From: Alicyclobacillus acidocaldarius subsp. acidocaldarius Tc-4-1
GTDB lineage: Bacteria; Bacillota; Bacilli; Alicyclobacillales; Alicyclobacillaceae
Assembly: GCF_000219875.1 (NCBI RefSeq)
Contig: NC_017167.1
Span: forward strand, 2,195,572-2,259,571
Direction of reading: 5' to 3'
DNA: 64,000 nucleotides
In this document: piece after piece, positions 23,480 to 32,574 of the stretch
Position numbering within the stretch: the stretch's first letter is position 1
How the letters are laid out: each line of letters opens with the position of its first letter
Notes under the pieces: generated by a model
What the model was told of the DNA's origin: nothing
Seen by the model: only the letters and a program-made list of their open reading frames with translations
Database searches by the model: none
Translations under genes and position numbers: made by a program

Positions 23480-24586
23480 TTACCATATCCAGGAAAACTG
23501 AACCTCGAGGCTGGATCCGTTCCCCATCGGGATGTCGATGGCCCATTGGTGATGGCCCTTTGGCCAAATCCACTGCGTCCAACCGGAAGTGTCGCCAGGA
23601 ATCGAAATGGACCACGTAGTTTGGTTTTGCCACCCACTTCCGTTCCCCAAACCCCAGTTCTGGTCCGTTGGAAAGGGGAAACCTGATGCCCCTGGCCACG
23701 CACTGGATGGACCCGTGGAATTCGACCATCCGCCACTCGATCCCGGCCACGACGGAGACTCTCCTCCGGAATACGTGGTCGTTGTGAACGACTCGCCGTC
23801 TGACCCGATGGAAGATGGTGCGATGCGGACATTCCCGAAGGCGTCCACCATCGCGACCGGCTGAACCTGATTCGAAGACGCATCCAAAGGTTGCCCGTTC
23901 ACGGTAGCGTCCGTGAATTGAACCGTGCCCGAATCTGCAAGAGGGTACAACCCGCCCCGCACCGTTGACGGATCCTCGCTGATCCATTCCGCGGATGTCC
24001 CTATCTTTTGCGCATATACGCTCGAGAGATTCACCGAGATACGCTTGGACAACGTTTGACCCGACGGCGTCACAGCCTGTAGGGTCAGCAGCCACATGGA
24101 ACCGGTTTGCTGCTGAATGGCTGCCGAGATCTTCGATCCCACAGGGACCGTCATGACCGTGTTGGCCGCAGCAGGGAGCTTCTCCCAAAAAACTTGCACC
24201 TGTGTCTGGCCATTTTCGATTTGTTCCAGCGTCCCAATCTGCAACAGGTCTTCCGTCTGGACACCGCCCAAGCCTATCCACTGCGCCGCCATCGAGCCAT
24301 CGCGGCCTGTGAGGCTGGGCACCGTCCATGCGCCCGTGATGCTCGTGTACAGTTGCGATCCGGCCGGCGTATCGATGTAACCGCCCCAATTCTCCGATGT
24401 CTGCGTTCCTGCCGGCATGCTCGTCTCGCTGGTCAAAAACACGTCGCCAGCCTTTTCAGATGCGCCGTCGACCGCATGAACGTGTGTCCAAGCCGCGCCG
24501 ACGCCCCCCAACAACACGAGGGCTGCCATCCAGCGCCCACGGCGCGGCCGCCGAAAAGCGCGTTTTCTTGCCCCCATGGTACTCAC
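23480..24586 (-). CDS. Secreted peptidase of family G1 (eqolisin-like acid protease)
   Basis: 368 residues with an N-terminal signal or anchor helix (MAALVLLGGVGAAWTHVHA, residues 20-38). The core has eqolisin features: SENWGGYI, catalytic Gln in AAQWIGLGG (Q102) and catalytic Glu in SAEWISEDPS (E200). Family members cut proteins at low pH outside the cell, which fits an acidophile. The last 100 residues are a Ser/Gly/Trp/Pro-rich extension not needed by the core. GTG at 24586 or ATG at 24577 may be the start. Fungal members are better known; bacterial ones are fewer. Confidence 0.85.
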   Translation of the reverse strand: MSTMGARKRAFRRPRRGRWMAALVLLGGVGAAWTHVHAVDGASEKAGDVFLTSETSMPAGTQTSENWGGYIDTPAGSQLYTSITGAWTVPSLTGRDGSMAAQWIGLGGVQTEDLLQIGTLEQIENGQTQVQVFWEKLPAAANTVMTVPVGSKISAAIQQQTGSMWLLTLQAVTPSGQTLSKRISVNLSSVYAQKIGTSAEWISEDPSTVRGGLYPLADSGTVQFTDATVNGQPLDASSNQVQPVAMVDAFGNVRIAPSSIGSDGESFTTTTYSGGESPSWPGSSGGWSNSTGPSSAWPGASGFPFPTDQNWGLGNGSGWQNQTTWSISIPGDTSGWTQWIWPKGHHQWAIDIPMGNGSSLEVQFSWIW

Positions 24587-24746
24587 ATCCCCTTCGCGAA
24601 ATCGTTTCTCCTTGGAGCCCTGTCATCTTCAGTCTAAGTCATCTTCCTCGAAAATTGCTAGAAGTGCGAGCCTCTCACCTCGGCGGATCACGAAGGTCTC
24701 CGTTGAACGTTAGAAGCGTTGAAAGAAGGATTCCAACCGTTCTTGT

Positions 24747-24760
24747 TGAAAACGTTTTGA
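24747..24760 (+). promoter_or_regulatory. cre/LacI-type palindrome
   Basis: TGAAAACGTTTTGA, a 14-base near-perfect palindrome with central CG, as bound by CcpA and other LacI-family proteins. It lies 34 bases before the aldo/keto reductase ATG, in the region shared with the divergent G1 peptidase gene. Confidence 0.55.
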
Positions 24761-24794
24761 TGATGTGAGTCCGCGGGAGGAGGAACGGAAGGTC

Positions 24795-25739
24795 ATGAAC
24801 TATCGTCTATTGTCCAATGGTATTCGAGTCTCCGAGATCACGTTTGGCTGCTGGGAACTGGGAGGCGGTCAATGGGAAAAGAAGGATGATCACGTGAATA
24901 TTCGTGTGCTGCAGCGCGCCTATGAACTGGGCATTCAGTCGTTCGACACGGCCGAAGGATATGGACAAGGCCATTCTGAAGAAATCGTGGGTCAAGCACT
25001 CGAAGGCGTTCGCAAGGATTGCGTGATCGCCACGAAAGTTTCACCCGGTCATCTACGAAGGGACGACATCCTTCGTTCAGTCGAGCAAAGCCTGAAGCGC
25101 CTGCGGACGGACTACATCGACATCTATTATGTCCATTGGCCGAATCGCGACATTCCTCTGTCGGAAACGATGACCACCTTTTCCGAACTGCGAGATCAGA
25201 GCGTCATCCGCAGCGTCGCGGTCTCGAATTTCTCGCGGGAACTTCTTGAGGAAGCCATGAGCTACACGCGCGTGGACTGCATTCAGCCCGAATACAGTCT
25301 TTTGGAGCGGAGTATCGAAACCGACGTACTTCCCTACTGCCGCGAACACGGCATTGGCGTTCTCACGTACTCGTCCGTGGCAAAGGGAATCTTGACAGGA
25401 GCCTATCACTTCGGCGGCTTGAAGCTTTCGCCGAACGACTTTCGTCAGGGCCGCCGCCTGTTCAAGCCCGAGCACCTTGAAGCGGAGAAGCCCCTCGTGC
25501 AGTGCGTGAAGAAGATAGCCGATCGCCACGGCGTGAAGCCCGCAGAGGTGGCCATCGCCTGGATCCTCCACCAGCCCGGCATCACGAGCGCAATTGTCGG
25601 AACCCAAAGCATCGCGCACCTAGAGGAAAACGTTCGCGCGGTGGACCTCCACCTGAACGAAGATGATCTCCGCGAACTAGATGAAGTGAGCCGCAGCGTG
25701 TTGGCGCAAATCGACGGGCCGGCCTCTAGCTCACGATAG
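24795..25739 (+). CDS. Aldo/keto reductase
   Basis: 314 residues, TIM barrel. Catalytic Asp and Tyr in FDTAEGYGQGHSE (Asp near 50, Tyr near 55), Lys in ATKVSP, His in YVHWPNRD. The NADPH-binding C-terminal part reads IAWILHQPGITSAIVGTQS. A YajO/IolS-like member that reduces aldehydes or sugar-derived ketones. ATG at 24795 follows CGGAAGG. A cre-like palindrome upstream suggests carbon-source control. The end overlaps the convergent arsB-like gene by nine bases. Confidence 0.9.
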   Translation: MNYRLLSNGIRVSEITFGCWELGGGQWEKKDDHVNIRVLQRAYELGIQSFDTAEGYGQGHSEEIVGQALEGVRKDCVIATKVSPGHLRRDDILRSVEQSLKRLRTDYIDIYYVHWPNRDIPLSETMTTFSELRDQSVIRSVAVSNFSRELLEEAMSYTRVDCIQPEYSLLERSIETDVLPYCREHGIGVLTYSSVAKGILTGAYHFGGLKLSPNDFRQGRRLFKPEHLEAEKPLVQCVKKIADRHGVKPAEVAIAWILHQPGITSAIVGTQSIAHLEENVRAVDLHLNEDDLRELDEVSRSVLAQIDGPASSSR

Positions 25740-27032
25740 GTGGCGGACGAGCCACAGCCAACCATACATGCTTGCCAAGACCGTCAACAGCGTTGGCCAC
25801 GTGAAGGCAAGCCCCGAGCGCATAAACGCGGAGACCGTGATTCGCACGCCGCGGGACTCCAACACATGCAACCATAGCAACGTGGCGAGTGAACCGATGG
25901 GCGTCATCTTCGGGCCGAGATCGCACCCGACCACGTTTGCAAGCGCGAGCGCCACTTGGTCGGAGACGGGCAGTCCAGTATGCTGAATCGCCAAGAGCCC
26001 GAGCATCACGCTCGGGAGATTGTTCATCACGCAAGATAAGCACGCCGAGAGCACGCCCATAGCCATCACGCCCCAGAACAGGTTGGCGTGCGACGTCATC
26101 TGGACGAGGCGGGTCAACCAATCGGTCAGATGAGCGCGTTCCAGCCCATACACCACCAGATACATGCCCACGGAGAACACGACGATCGACCACGGCGCTT
26201 CTCGAAGGACGCGCCGTGGATCGGCCGTCCGCGTGCGCCAACCGGCAATGAGAAACGCAATGGCGATAGCGCCCTCAACGGCGGACACCGGAACATGCGC
26301 AATCTCGCTCGTGACATAACCCACCATCATGAAGCCTAGCATCCACCACGAAAATCGGAACATGGTCCTATCGCGGATGGCGCTAGACGGGGCGGGTAAA
26401 ACCTCGACATCGTAGGACAGGGGAATCTCGCGGCGAAAGTAGAGATAGGTCACGCCGAGACTCGCCCCGAAGGAGATGAGATCCGGCACAAGCATGCGGA
26501 GCGCATACCGCAAGAAACCCAGGTGATAGTAATCCGCGGAGATAATGTTGACGAGATTGCTGATGATGAGGGGAAGAGAAGTCGAATCGGCGATGAAGCC
26601 GCCGGCGAGCAAAAACGGGATCATCTGCCGCGTGGAGAACCGCAACCGTTTCATTTTCTCGAGCACGATGGGGGTGAGAATGAGCGCTGCTCCGTCATTC
26701 GAAAAGAACGCCGAAACCATGAAGCCAAGTGCCAAAATCAAGACGAATGCAAGCCGACCGCGCCCCCCGGCTCGATGCGCGAGGGTCAGTGCTGCCCACT
26801 CAAAGAATCCCGAAGCGTCGAGGACGCTGGATACCACGAGAATACCCACAAATGTGAGCGTGGCATCCCACACGATATTCCAGACAGTCCACACGTCGTG
26901 CAGCCGCACCACCCCGGCGGCAAGAGCCAAGAGCGCGCCGAGAAGCGCGCTCCAGCCCACGGGTAAACCTCGAGGGCGCCACACGACAAGGACCAAAGTG
27001 ACGAGGAAGATCGCCAGCGCCATGAAAGCCAC
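25731..27032 (-). CDS. arsB: ArsB-type arsenite/anion transporter
   Basis: 433 residues, about 12 membrane segments, the usual length of ArsB. Conserved stretches of the ArsB/NhaD superfamily include FFSNDGAALILTPIVLEKM near residue 110 and VMNNLPSVM near 345. It exports arsenite or antimonite using the membrane potential. No arsR, arsC or arsA is in the window, so resistance control is not visible. GTG start behind AAGGA. Other members of the superfamily move citrate or sodium, but the ArsB similarity is the best fit. Confidence 0.8.
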   Translation of the reverse strand: MAFMALAIFLVTLVLVVWRPRGLPVGWSALLGALLALAAGVVRLHDVWTVWNIVWDATLTFVGILVVSSVLDASGFFEWAALTLAHRAGGRGRLAFVLILALGFMVSAFFSNDGAALILTPIVLEKMKRLRFSTRQMIPFLLAGGFIADSTSLPLIISNLVNIISADYYHLGFLRYALRMLVPDLISFGASLGVTYLYFRREIPLSYDVEVLPAPSSAIRDRTMFRFSWWMLGFMMVGYVTSEIAHVPVSAVEGAIAIAFLIAGWRTRTADPRRVLREAPWSIVVFSVGMYLVVYGLERAHLTDWLTRLVQMTSHANLFWGVMAMGVLSACLSCVMNNLPSVMLGLLAIQHTGLPVSDQVALALANVVGCDLGPKMTPIGSLATLLWLHVLESRGVRITVSAFMRSGLAFTWPTLLTVLASMYGWLWLVRHLS

Positions 27033-27049
27033 GTGTGTCCTTCATCTCC

Positions 27050-27772
27050 TCATCGAGCACCCTCGGGGCTTGGCGCGTGACCGTACGCTGGAACAGGGCC
27101 GCGGCTCGGCGCTGCCCACCGGCAAGCGTTCACAATCACCCGCTGGATGTTCGAGTCGTAATACGTGGGATACGTCTCATGTCCGGGTCTGAAGTAGAAG
27201 ATTTTCCCTCGCCCTCTCCGAAATGTGACGCCCGAGCGGAATACATCCCCACCCGAAAACCACGATAAGAAGACGATCTCGTCGGGGACCGGAATGTCGA
27301 AGTGTTCCCCGTACGTTTCCTCCTTCGGGAGCTCGAAATTCGGCGGAAGTCCTTCGGCAATGGGATGTGTGGGATCGATCACAAACAGCCGTTCCTTCTC
27401 ATCTTCTTCACGCCAGCGCAGGTCGCAGGTCGTGCCCATAAGGGTTCGAAACACCTTCGAAAAGTGTCCCGAGTGGAGGACAACGAGCCCCATGCCTGCA
27501 TGAACGCGGCGTATGACGCGATCGACGACGGCGTCCTGCACCTCGTGATGCGCCACGTGGCCCCACCACACGAGCACATCGGTCTCGCTCAGCACAGCCT
27601 CGGTCAACCCATGGTCCTGCTCATCCAACGTCGCGGTGCGCACCTGCATCCCCGCGTCGGACAGTGGTTTCGCGATGGCTGCGTGAATGCCGTCCGGATA
27701 CACCTTGCGAACGGCCTCATCCCGTTGTTCGTGGCGAAATTCGTTCCAGACCGTCACTCGAATGCTGTCCAA
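27050..27772 (-). CDS. ThuA-like domain protein
   Basis: 240 residues with the class I glutamine-amidotransferase-like fold of ThuA: VTVWNEFRHE at the N-terminus, VLVWWGHVAHHEV, GLVVLHSGHFSKVF, and the HETYPTYYD segment near the end. ThuA proteins occur in trehalose and other disaccharide utilisation loci; the reaction is not firmly known. TTG start at 27772 behind GGGAGGG. It lies 17 bases upstream of the ArsB-like gene, probably by chance of operon packing. Confidence 0.85.
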   Translation of the reverse strand: MDSIRVTVWNEFRHEQRDEAVRKVYPDGIHAAIAKPLSDAGMQVRTATLDEQDHGLTEAVLSETDVLVWWGHVAHHEVQDAVVDRVIRRVHAGMGLVVLHSGHFSKVFRTLMGTTCDLRWREEDEKERLFVIDPTHPIAEGLPPNFELPKEETYGEHFDIPVPDEIVFLSWFSGGDVFRSGVTFRRGRGKIFYFRPGHETYPTYYDSNIQRVIVNACRWAAPSRGPVPAYGHAPSPEGAR

Positions 27773-27880
27773 CAGAAAGCCCTCCCTTGACCGATACCCT
27801 CCCCATGATACCGAAACCCTGATCTCGGGACAAAGCCACGAAGTCCCAGAATCCCCGCGAACGGGCCTGAAACCATCGAA

Positions 27881-27908
27881 GGGCAGCTGGGTAGAAACCC
27901 AACTGCCC
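27881..27908. terminator. Terminator between symporter unit and thuA-like gene
   Basis: GGGCAGTTGGGT, loop, ACCCAGCTGCCC on the minus strand (one mismatch). T-tract is better on the plus strand (TTTCATTTTC) than on the minus. Confidence 0.65.
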
Positions 27909-27927
27909 TTTCATTTTCTTCGCGCCG

Positions 27928-28125
27928 TCACTCACTCGGTTTGGCGAACGACGCGATGAGGAACAAGATTCCAAACAAGAGGCACACGCCCCCCCACCAG
28001 AGGTCGATGTTGGTGTGCAAACTCGGCGTGTGTGGATCGGCCACAGCGCCGTAAAGCCCGAGCACGACCCCATACACGATGAACAGGACGCCAATCATGA
28101 ACCGAAGATCCAAAAAGCGATTCAT
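27928..28125 (-). CDS. Small membrane protein (65 aa) linked to the sodium:solute symporter
   Basis: ATG at 28125 behind GGGGAGATGATG, 23 bases after the symporter stop. Two membrane helices (FMIGVLFIVYGVVLGLYGAV and WWGGVCLLFGILFLIASF) separated by a short loop with HTPSLHTNID. Co-transcription with the symporter is very likely. I do not recognise a named family; an accessory role is inference. Confidence 0.72.
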   Translation of the reverse strand: MNRFLDLRFMIGVLFIVYGVVLGLYGAVADPHTPSLHTNIDLWWGGVCLLFGILFLIASFAKPSE

Positions 28126-28148
28126 CTCATCATCTCCCCGGGATGGGA

Positions 28149-29762
28149 TCACCAGAACGCGATATTCAGGCCCACCAGGATCACGAACACGATGGCCGCC
28201 AGGTAACCTGGGCGCTTGTACCACGGATACCCGCTGTAGTCAGGCCGCTTGCTGAGGCCGTACACGAGACCTTCCAGCTCTTCGGGCTGCTTGCCCTTGG
28301 TCACCAGGCTCACCAGGACCGTCACGACGACCGTGATGACCCACGCCCACCATGCGCGCCAGAAGTTCCCTGCATCCGGACTCGAGAACATATGCGCTGG
28401 CAGGAAGAAGTACATGGCGAACGCACCGACGATACCTGCGAGCAAGCCCCAGAAACCACCCCAGGGCGTGGCCTTTTTCCAGAACATCCCCAGCAAGAAC
28501 GTGCCGAACAGCGGCGCGTTGAAGAAGGAGAACAGGGTCTGCATGTAGTCCATGACGCTCGGGAAGCCGGCCGCGAAGTACGCGGTGCCAATACTGATGA
28601 TGACACCGACGATGACCGCCCAGCGCCCCATGTTCACGTAGTGCCTGTCCGGCGCGTCCTTCTTAATGTACGCTTGATAAATGTCATACGTCCAAACGGT
28701 CGTAAACGCGGTGACATTGCCCGCCATGCCGCTCATGAAGCTCGCGAGCATGGCCGTCAATCCAAGCCCGAGCATGCCTGGCGGATAGTACTTGGCGATG
28801 AGCAGAGGCAGCGCCAGGTTGTAGCTCATGTTCGGCGAATGGCCGATCTTCGGAAAGATGGCCAGCGCAATCAGTCCCGGGATGATCACCAAGATGGGAA
28901 CAATCATTTTAAAGAACGCTGCGTAAATCGGCGTCAATTGAGCGGCGCGCAGATCCTTCGCCGCGAGCGTGCGTTGAACGACGAGGAAGTCCGTCGTCCA
29001 GTACCCAAACGAGAGCACGAAGCCAAGGCCGAGGACGACGCCGAGCCAGCCGATTCCCATCGGGTTGTGCGAGGGAGAACCAAGATTTGCCCACAGATGC
29101 CCGAACCCTGCGGGCAACCGGGACATCATGCCTTGCCAACCGCCCAAATTGTGCAGGCCGATGAGCGGGATAGGCAGCAGGCCAGCCCAGATCAGGAAGA
29201 ACTGCACGACCTCATTGAAGATGGAGGACGTCAGGCCGCCGAGGGCGACGTAGATCAGGACCACGAGCGCCGACACGAGAATACTGGTGTCAAACGACCA
29301 GCCAATCAGGATCTGGAAGATCAACGCCATGGAGTACAGGCTGATGCCCGACGTCAACACAGTCATCACGGCGAACGCGATGGCATTGAGCGCGCGGGTC
29401 GCTTCGTTGTACCGCAGTTTCAAGAACTCCGGCACCGAGCGCACCTTCGACACATAGTAAAACGGCATCATGTACAGGCCGAGAAACAGCATAGCCGGGA
29501 TCGCGCCGATCCAGTAAAAGTGAGTCGTGAGCATGCCGTATTCGGCGCCGCTCGCAGTCATGCCGAGAATCTCGAGCGCCCCGAGGTTGGCGGATAGAAA
29601 CGCCAAGCCCGTGATCCAGGCCGGGATGGATCGGCCGGACAAAAAGAAATCCTCTCCAGTGTGAACGCGGTTACGAAGGACGAATCCGACGCCGAGGACG
29701 AAAGCGAAGTAGACCAGGATGATGATGTAGTCCACGGCGTTCGCATGAAATAGCGCGTGCAC
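28149..29762 (-). CDS. Sodium:solute symporter (SSS family), sugar type
   Basis: 537 residues, about 14 membrane segments. SSS features are clear: VDYIIILVYFAFVLGVGF, the GEDFFLSGRSIPAW loop and SANLGALEILGMTASGAEYG in the first helices, and FGYWTTDFLVVQRTLAAKD typical of the SglT/SGLT subgroup. Probably imports a sugar or related solute with Na+. GTG at 29762 has AGGAGGTG six bases upstream. Followed by a 65-aa membrane protein. Substrate not predictable; sugar isomerase and reductase genes upstream suggest a polyol or sugar. Confidence 0.88.
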   Translation of the reverse strand: MHALFHANAVDYIIILVYFAFVLGVGFVLRNRVHTGEDFFLSGRSIPAWITGLAFLSANLGALEILGMTASGAEYGMLTTHFYWIGAIPAMLFLGLYMMPFYYVSKVRSVPEFLKLRYNEATRALNAIAFAVMTVLTSGISLYSMALIFQILIGWSFDTSILVSALVVLIYVALGGLTSSIFNEVVQFFLIWAGLLPIPLIGLHNLGGWQGMMSRLPAGFGHLWANLGSPSHNPMGIGWLGVVLGLGFVLSFGYWTTDFLVVQRTLAAKDLRAAQLTPIYAAFFKMIVPILVIIPGLIALAIFPKIGHSPNMSYNLALPLLIAKYYPPGMLGLGLTAMLASFMSGMAGNVTAFTTVWTYDIYQAYIKKDAPDRHYVNMGRWAVIVGVIISIGTAYFAAGFPSVMDYMQTLFSFFNAPLFGTFLLGMFWKKATPWGGFWGLLAGIVGAFAMYFFLPAHMFSSPDAGNFWRAWWAWVITVVVTVLVSLVTKGKQPEELEGLVYGLSKRPDYSGYPWYKRPGYLAAIVFVILVGLNIAFW

Positions 29763-29957
29763 CCGATGCACCTCCTAGAAATTGGGTTTCGGCCGATAGC
29801 GATTTCAAGCCGTTTACATGCACTCGTGACCACATTCCATCGGCGGGCGTGTACAGGGTCAGTATGCGCCCCGAGGAAGCGGCCCATGTGCGGCGGCGTC
29901 CATCGCCATCAGCATGAAGACGTGTACAGCGCCGTTGCCATCGCACGACCGCCTCCG

Positions 29958-29986
29958 AATATAGCAATTTGGACAAAGAAAGACAA
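29958..29986 (-). promoter_or_regulatory. Promoter of the symporter unit
   Basis: TTGTCT (RC of 29981-29986), 17-base spacer, extended -10 TGCTATATT (core RC of 29958-29963). The resulting leader is about 190 bases; no known riboswitch was recognised in 29763-29950. Confidence 0.7.
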
Positions 29987-30085
29987 GCGACGATGAGATG
30001 TTGACCACGTTTGAAAGGACGTGAAAGTGCGGCGAACCTCGTTTTGGGGCACATGGCGCAAATCAAGATGGTTCACAGCACACAT

Positions 30086-30116
30086 AAAAAGAGGACCGGC
30101 ATTCGAGCCGATCCTC
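30086..30116 (-). terminator. Terminator after the aldo/keto reductase gene
   Basis: GAGGATCGGC, loop TCGAAT, GCCGGTCCTC, then TTTTT on the minus strand. Confidence 0.9.
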
Positions 30117-30135
30117 GTGTACTTGCCGGCCTCGC

Positions 30136-31053
30136 TCAGGGCAACTGGTAGCCTGCCGCGAGGTAGATCTCGTACCACTCCTGCCGCGTGAGCTGAATGT
30201 CCGCCGCTTGGCACGACGCGCGCAGGCGATCCACGTTCATGGTACCGATGATGGGCTGCATCTTCGCCGGATGGCGCAGGAGCCACGCGATGGCGATGGT
30301 CACATTCGACACGCCGTATCGAGACGCGATCTCGTCCAGCTTCCGGTTCAATTCCGGAAACTTCGGATTGTCCAAGAAGACACCTTCGAAGAAGCCGTAG
30401 AGGAACGGGGACCAAGGCTGAATCGTGATATCGTGGATCCTGCAGTAATCGAGTACGCTCTCGTCGCGATCGACCGCCCACTCGTTCCCCATGTTCAGAT
30501 TCATGCCCTGCGCAATCATCGTGGCATTGGTGATGCTGAGCTGCAACTGGTTGGCCACAATAGGTTGGTGGACAAACTTTTTCAGCAGCTCGATTTGCAT
30601 GGGTTTGTGGTTGGAGACGCCGAAGTAACGAACCTTGCCTTTCGTTTGCAGGATTTCAAACGCTTCCGCGACTTCTTCGGGTTCCACCAGCGCATCCGGC
30701 CGGTGCAACAGGAGCACGTCGAGGTAATCCGTGCGGAGGCGGCGGAGGCTGCCGTCGACGGCCTCCAGAATGTGTTCCTTCGAAAAGTCGTACATCCCTT
30801 TGCGGATGCCACACTTCGATTGCAAGATGACGCGCTCGCGCACGTCGTCGTTCATGTGAATGGCGTCGGCGAACCTCGATTCGCACTCGCCTTCCCCATA
30901 GATGTCGGCGTGATCGAAGAAATTTGCGCCGAGTTCAAGCGCTGTCTGGAGATATCGCTCGGCTTCCGCTTGGCTGAGACGATGGATGCGCATACAGCCA
31001 ATGCCGACAACGGGCACCTCCAGATGCGTGCAGCCAAGTTTCATCGTTCGCAT
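30136..31053 (-). CDS. Aldo/keto reductase, YdhF type
   Basis: 305 residues. Catalytic residues lie in NFFDHADIYGEGECE (Asp, Tyr), the Lys in LQSKCGIRKG and His in LLLHRPD. The overall pattern (MKLGCTHLEVPVVGIGCMRI start, YGVSNVTIAIAWLLRHPAK) follows the YdhF group of NADPH-dependent reductases. ATG at 31053 is nine bases after GGAGGAGG. It follows a sugar-isomerase-like gene on the same strand, suggesting a two-gene sugar or inositol-like unit. Confidence 0.9.
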   Translation of the reverse strand: MRTMKLGCTHLEVPVVGIGCMRIHRLSQAEAERYLQTALELGANFFDHADIYGEGECESRFADAIHMNDDVRERVILQSKCGIRKGMYDFSKEHILEAVDGSLRRLRTDYLDVLLLHRPDALVEPEEVAEAFEILQTKGKVRYFGVSNHKPMQIELLKKFVHQPIVANQLQLSITNATMIAQGMNLNMGNEWAVDRDESVLDYCRIHDITIQPWSPFLYGFFEGVFLDNPKFPELNRKLDEIASRYGVSNVTIAIAWLLRHPAKMQPIIGTMNVDRLRASCQAADIQLTRQEWYEIYLAAGYQLP

Positions 31054-31146
31054 GTAAACCATCCTCCTCCGTGACCTTCTCGTCGTGCGCCCTCGAGTTC
31101 ACATCTCGCAGGGGCGTGCCTCCGCGAGGACACCGCCCCAAGCAGC

Positions 31147-31929
31147 CTATCGCCCTGAGCCGCCCGAATAACTGAGCCTGCGAATGGCTTCCCCGGCTTG
31201 CCTCAGTTCGGGGATGGGGTCTTCGAAATTGCACTCGATGGAGATGGGACCCTGATAGCCGATCTCCCGGAGCATCGCAAACCATTCTCGGACGGGAAGC
31301 GAGCCGCTGCCCGGCCATTTCCGCTGCTCGTCCGCCACGTGCACGTAACCAATGCGCTCCTCCGCCTTGGTCAACTCGCTCACGGGCTCGCCATTATGCA
31401 CGAGGTGGTAGAAATCGACGAGTAGGTCGACGCGGTCGTGAGCAAGCTCTTGCACAAACGACAGCGCGTCTTCCACCGTGTTGATGAGATTCGTCTCCGC
31501 ACGATTGAAAAACTCGAAGTGCACCCTCATCCCGTGCGCAGCGGCGAGATCGCCCGCCATCCGCACCACTCGGGCCAACTGCGCGCGCGCCTCGTCCCGC
31601 GGAAATCCGTCCGGCACACGGCGATTCTTGCCTGCCCCGAAGCCGACGTGTTGACCGCCGAGATCGGCCATTCGCGCAAAGGCGATAGCCAAATACTGCG
31701 CGATCTCGTCGATGTCCACGTCCGGGCCCACGATGGGCATGTCCGGCGGAAACAGACGGTTGAACGCGAGTAACGGCACCTGGTTGCGCAGCAATTCGTC
31801 GCGAATCGCCCGCCATTCGGCGTCCGGCATGCTCGGTTTGGTTACCTTCGCGTTCAACTCGGCGTAGTCAAACCCCGCTTCGCGGACAAAACGCAGCTCT
31901 CGAGGCCCCACGCAGCACCCTAGGAGCAC
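31147..31929 (-). CDS. Sugar phosphate isomerase/epimerase (AP-endonuclease-2-like TIM barrel)
   Basis: 260 residues. Xylose-isomerase-like TIM barrel with putative metal ligands in HFEFFNRAETN (Glu), LLVDFYHLVHNGEP (Asp, His), YVHVADEQRKWPGSG (His) and ISIECNF (Glu). Relatives include hydroxypyruvate isomerase and inosose dehydratase. GTG at 31929 follows GGAGGG. Upstream of a reductase gene on the same strand. Exact substrate unknown. Confidence 0.82.
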   Translation of the reverse strand: MLLGCCVGPRELRFVREAGFDYAELNAKVTKPSMPDAEWRAIRDELLRNQVPLLAFNRLFPPDMPIVGPDVDIDEIAQYLAIAFARMADLGGQHVGFGAGKNRRVPDGFPRDEARAQLARVVRMAGDLAAAHGMRVHFEFFNRAETNLINTVEDALSFVQELAHDRVDLLVDFYHLVHNGEPVSELTKAEERIGYVHVADEQRKWPGSGSLPVREWFAMLREIGYQGPISIECNFEDPIPELRQAGEAIRRLSYSGGSGR

Positions 31930-32061
31930 GCCATTCCCTCCTCGCAAGCGCTTGCCTTGGGTCCAAATCCGACCCGGCACGCGCCAGTTTCACTTTGATC
32001 CTTCCACAGGGTACAATGATTTCAGGCGATCTCGCCCGACGGACGAAAGGAGATTCGCGTG

Positions 32062-32256
32062 ATGAGCGACATTCAGTACGTGATCAGCGTCATTGTATAC
32101 GAGGACGGGCACTGCGACGTCATGTGGGATTCCTCGGTGCCCATGGAACACTGCTATGAAGCGCTCAAGCAGGTCACCGATGATATGGCCGCCGCGCTGG
32201 GTCCTAAGCCCCCGGCTCCGCAGAACCAAAGGGCCAAGATCCTGCGTCTGAAATGA
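32062..32256 (+). CDS. Small acidic cytosolic protein of unknown function
   Basis: 64 residues starting MSDIQYVISVIVYEDGHCDV, then MWDSSVPMEHCYEALKQVTD. Alternating hydrophobic residues in the first half suggest beta strands, then one helix; no signal or membrane segment. AAAGGAG precedes GTG 32059 and ATG 32062. Convergent with the PCD gene. I do not recognise it. Confidence 0.65.
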   Translation: MSDIQYVISVIVYEDGHCDVMWDSSVPMEHCYEALKQVTDDMAAALGPKPPAPQNQRAKILRLK

Positions 32257-32276
32257 CGTGACAGCGCCCTGCGCTC

Positions 32277-32570
32277 TCACGTCGCCTCATTCGAGGCGTA
32301 GAGGCTTTCAATCTCCTTGGCCTCATCGAAATCCTCAGAGGTCAGCCCGCCGGCGTGCCACGTCGTGAAACGCAGTGTCACGTACTTGTAGTCAATCGAA
32401 ATGAACGGATGGTGGTTTCTGCGCTCTGCGATCTCCGCCACGCGATTGACGAATGCGATGGCGTCTGGAAAGGACGCAAACCCGAACCGCTTGCGGATGA
32501 ACTGGTCTTCGCGCTGCCACCCCGGCAATTCCGCCAGTCTCTGCTCTATCTCATCATCCGACAACTTCAC
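32277..32570 (-). CDS. Pterin-4a-carbinolamine dehydratase (PCD/DCoH family)
   Basis: 97 residues, normal for the family. The active-site signature NHHPFISIDYKYVTLRFTTW and HAGGLTSEDFDEA are intact. The enzyme dehydrates 4a-hydroxy-tetrahydropterins to regenerate the cofactor after aromatic amino-acid hydroxylation. No phenylalanine hydroxylase is in the window; in such cases PCD may serve molybdopterin or folate-related chemistry. GTG start behind GGGGGTGA, four bases after the Nudix gene, so co-transcribed. Confidence 0.92.
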   Translation of the reverse strand: MKLSDDEIEQRLAELPGWQREDQFIRKRFGFASFPDAIAFVNRVAEIAERRNHHPFISIDYKYVTLRFTTWHAGGLTSEDFDEAKEIESLYASNEAT

Positions 32571-32574
32571 CTTC

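Noticed and set aside
28143-29597. 484-codon plus-strand frame opposite the sodium:solute symporter
   Set aside because: Shadow frame with charged, repetitive composition and no start signals.
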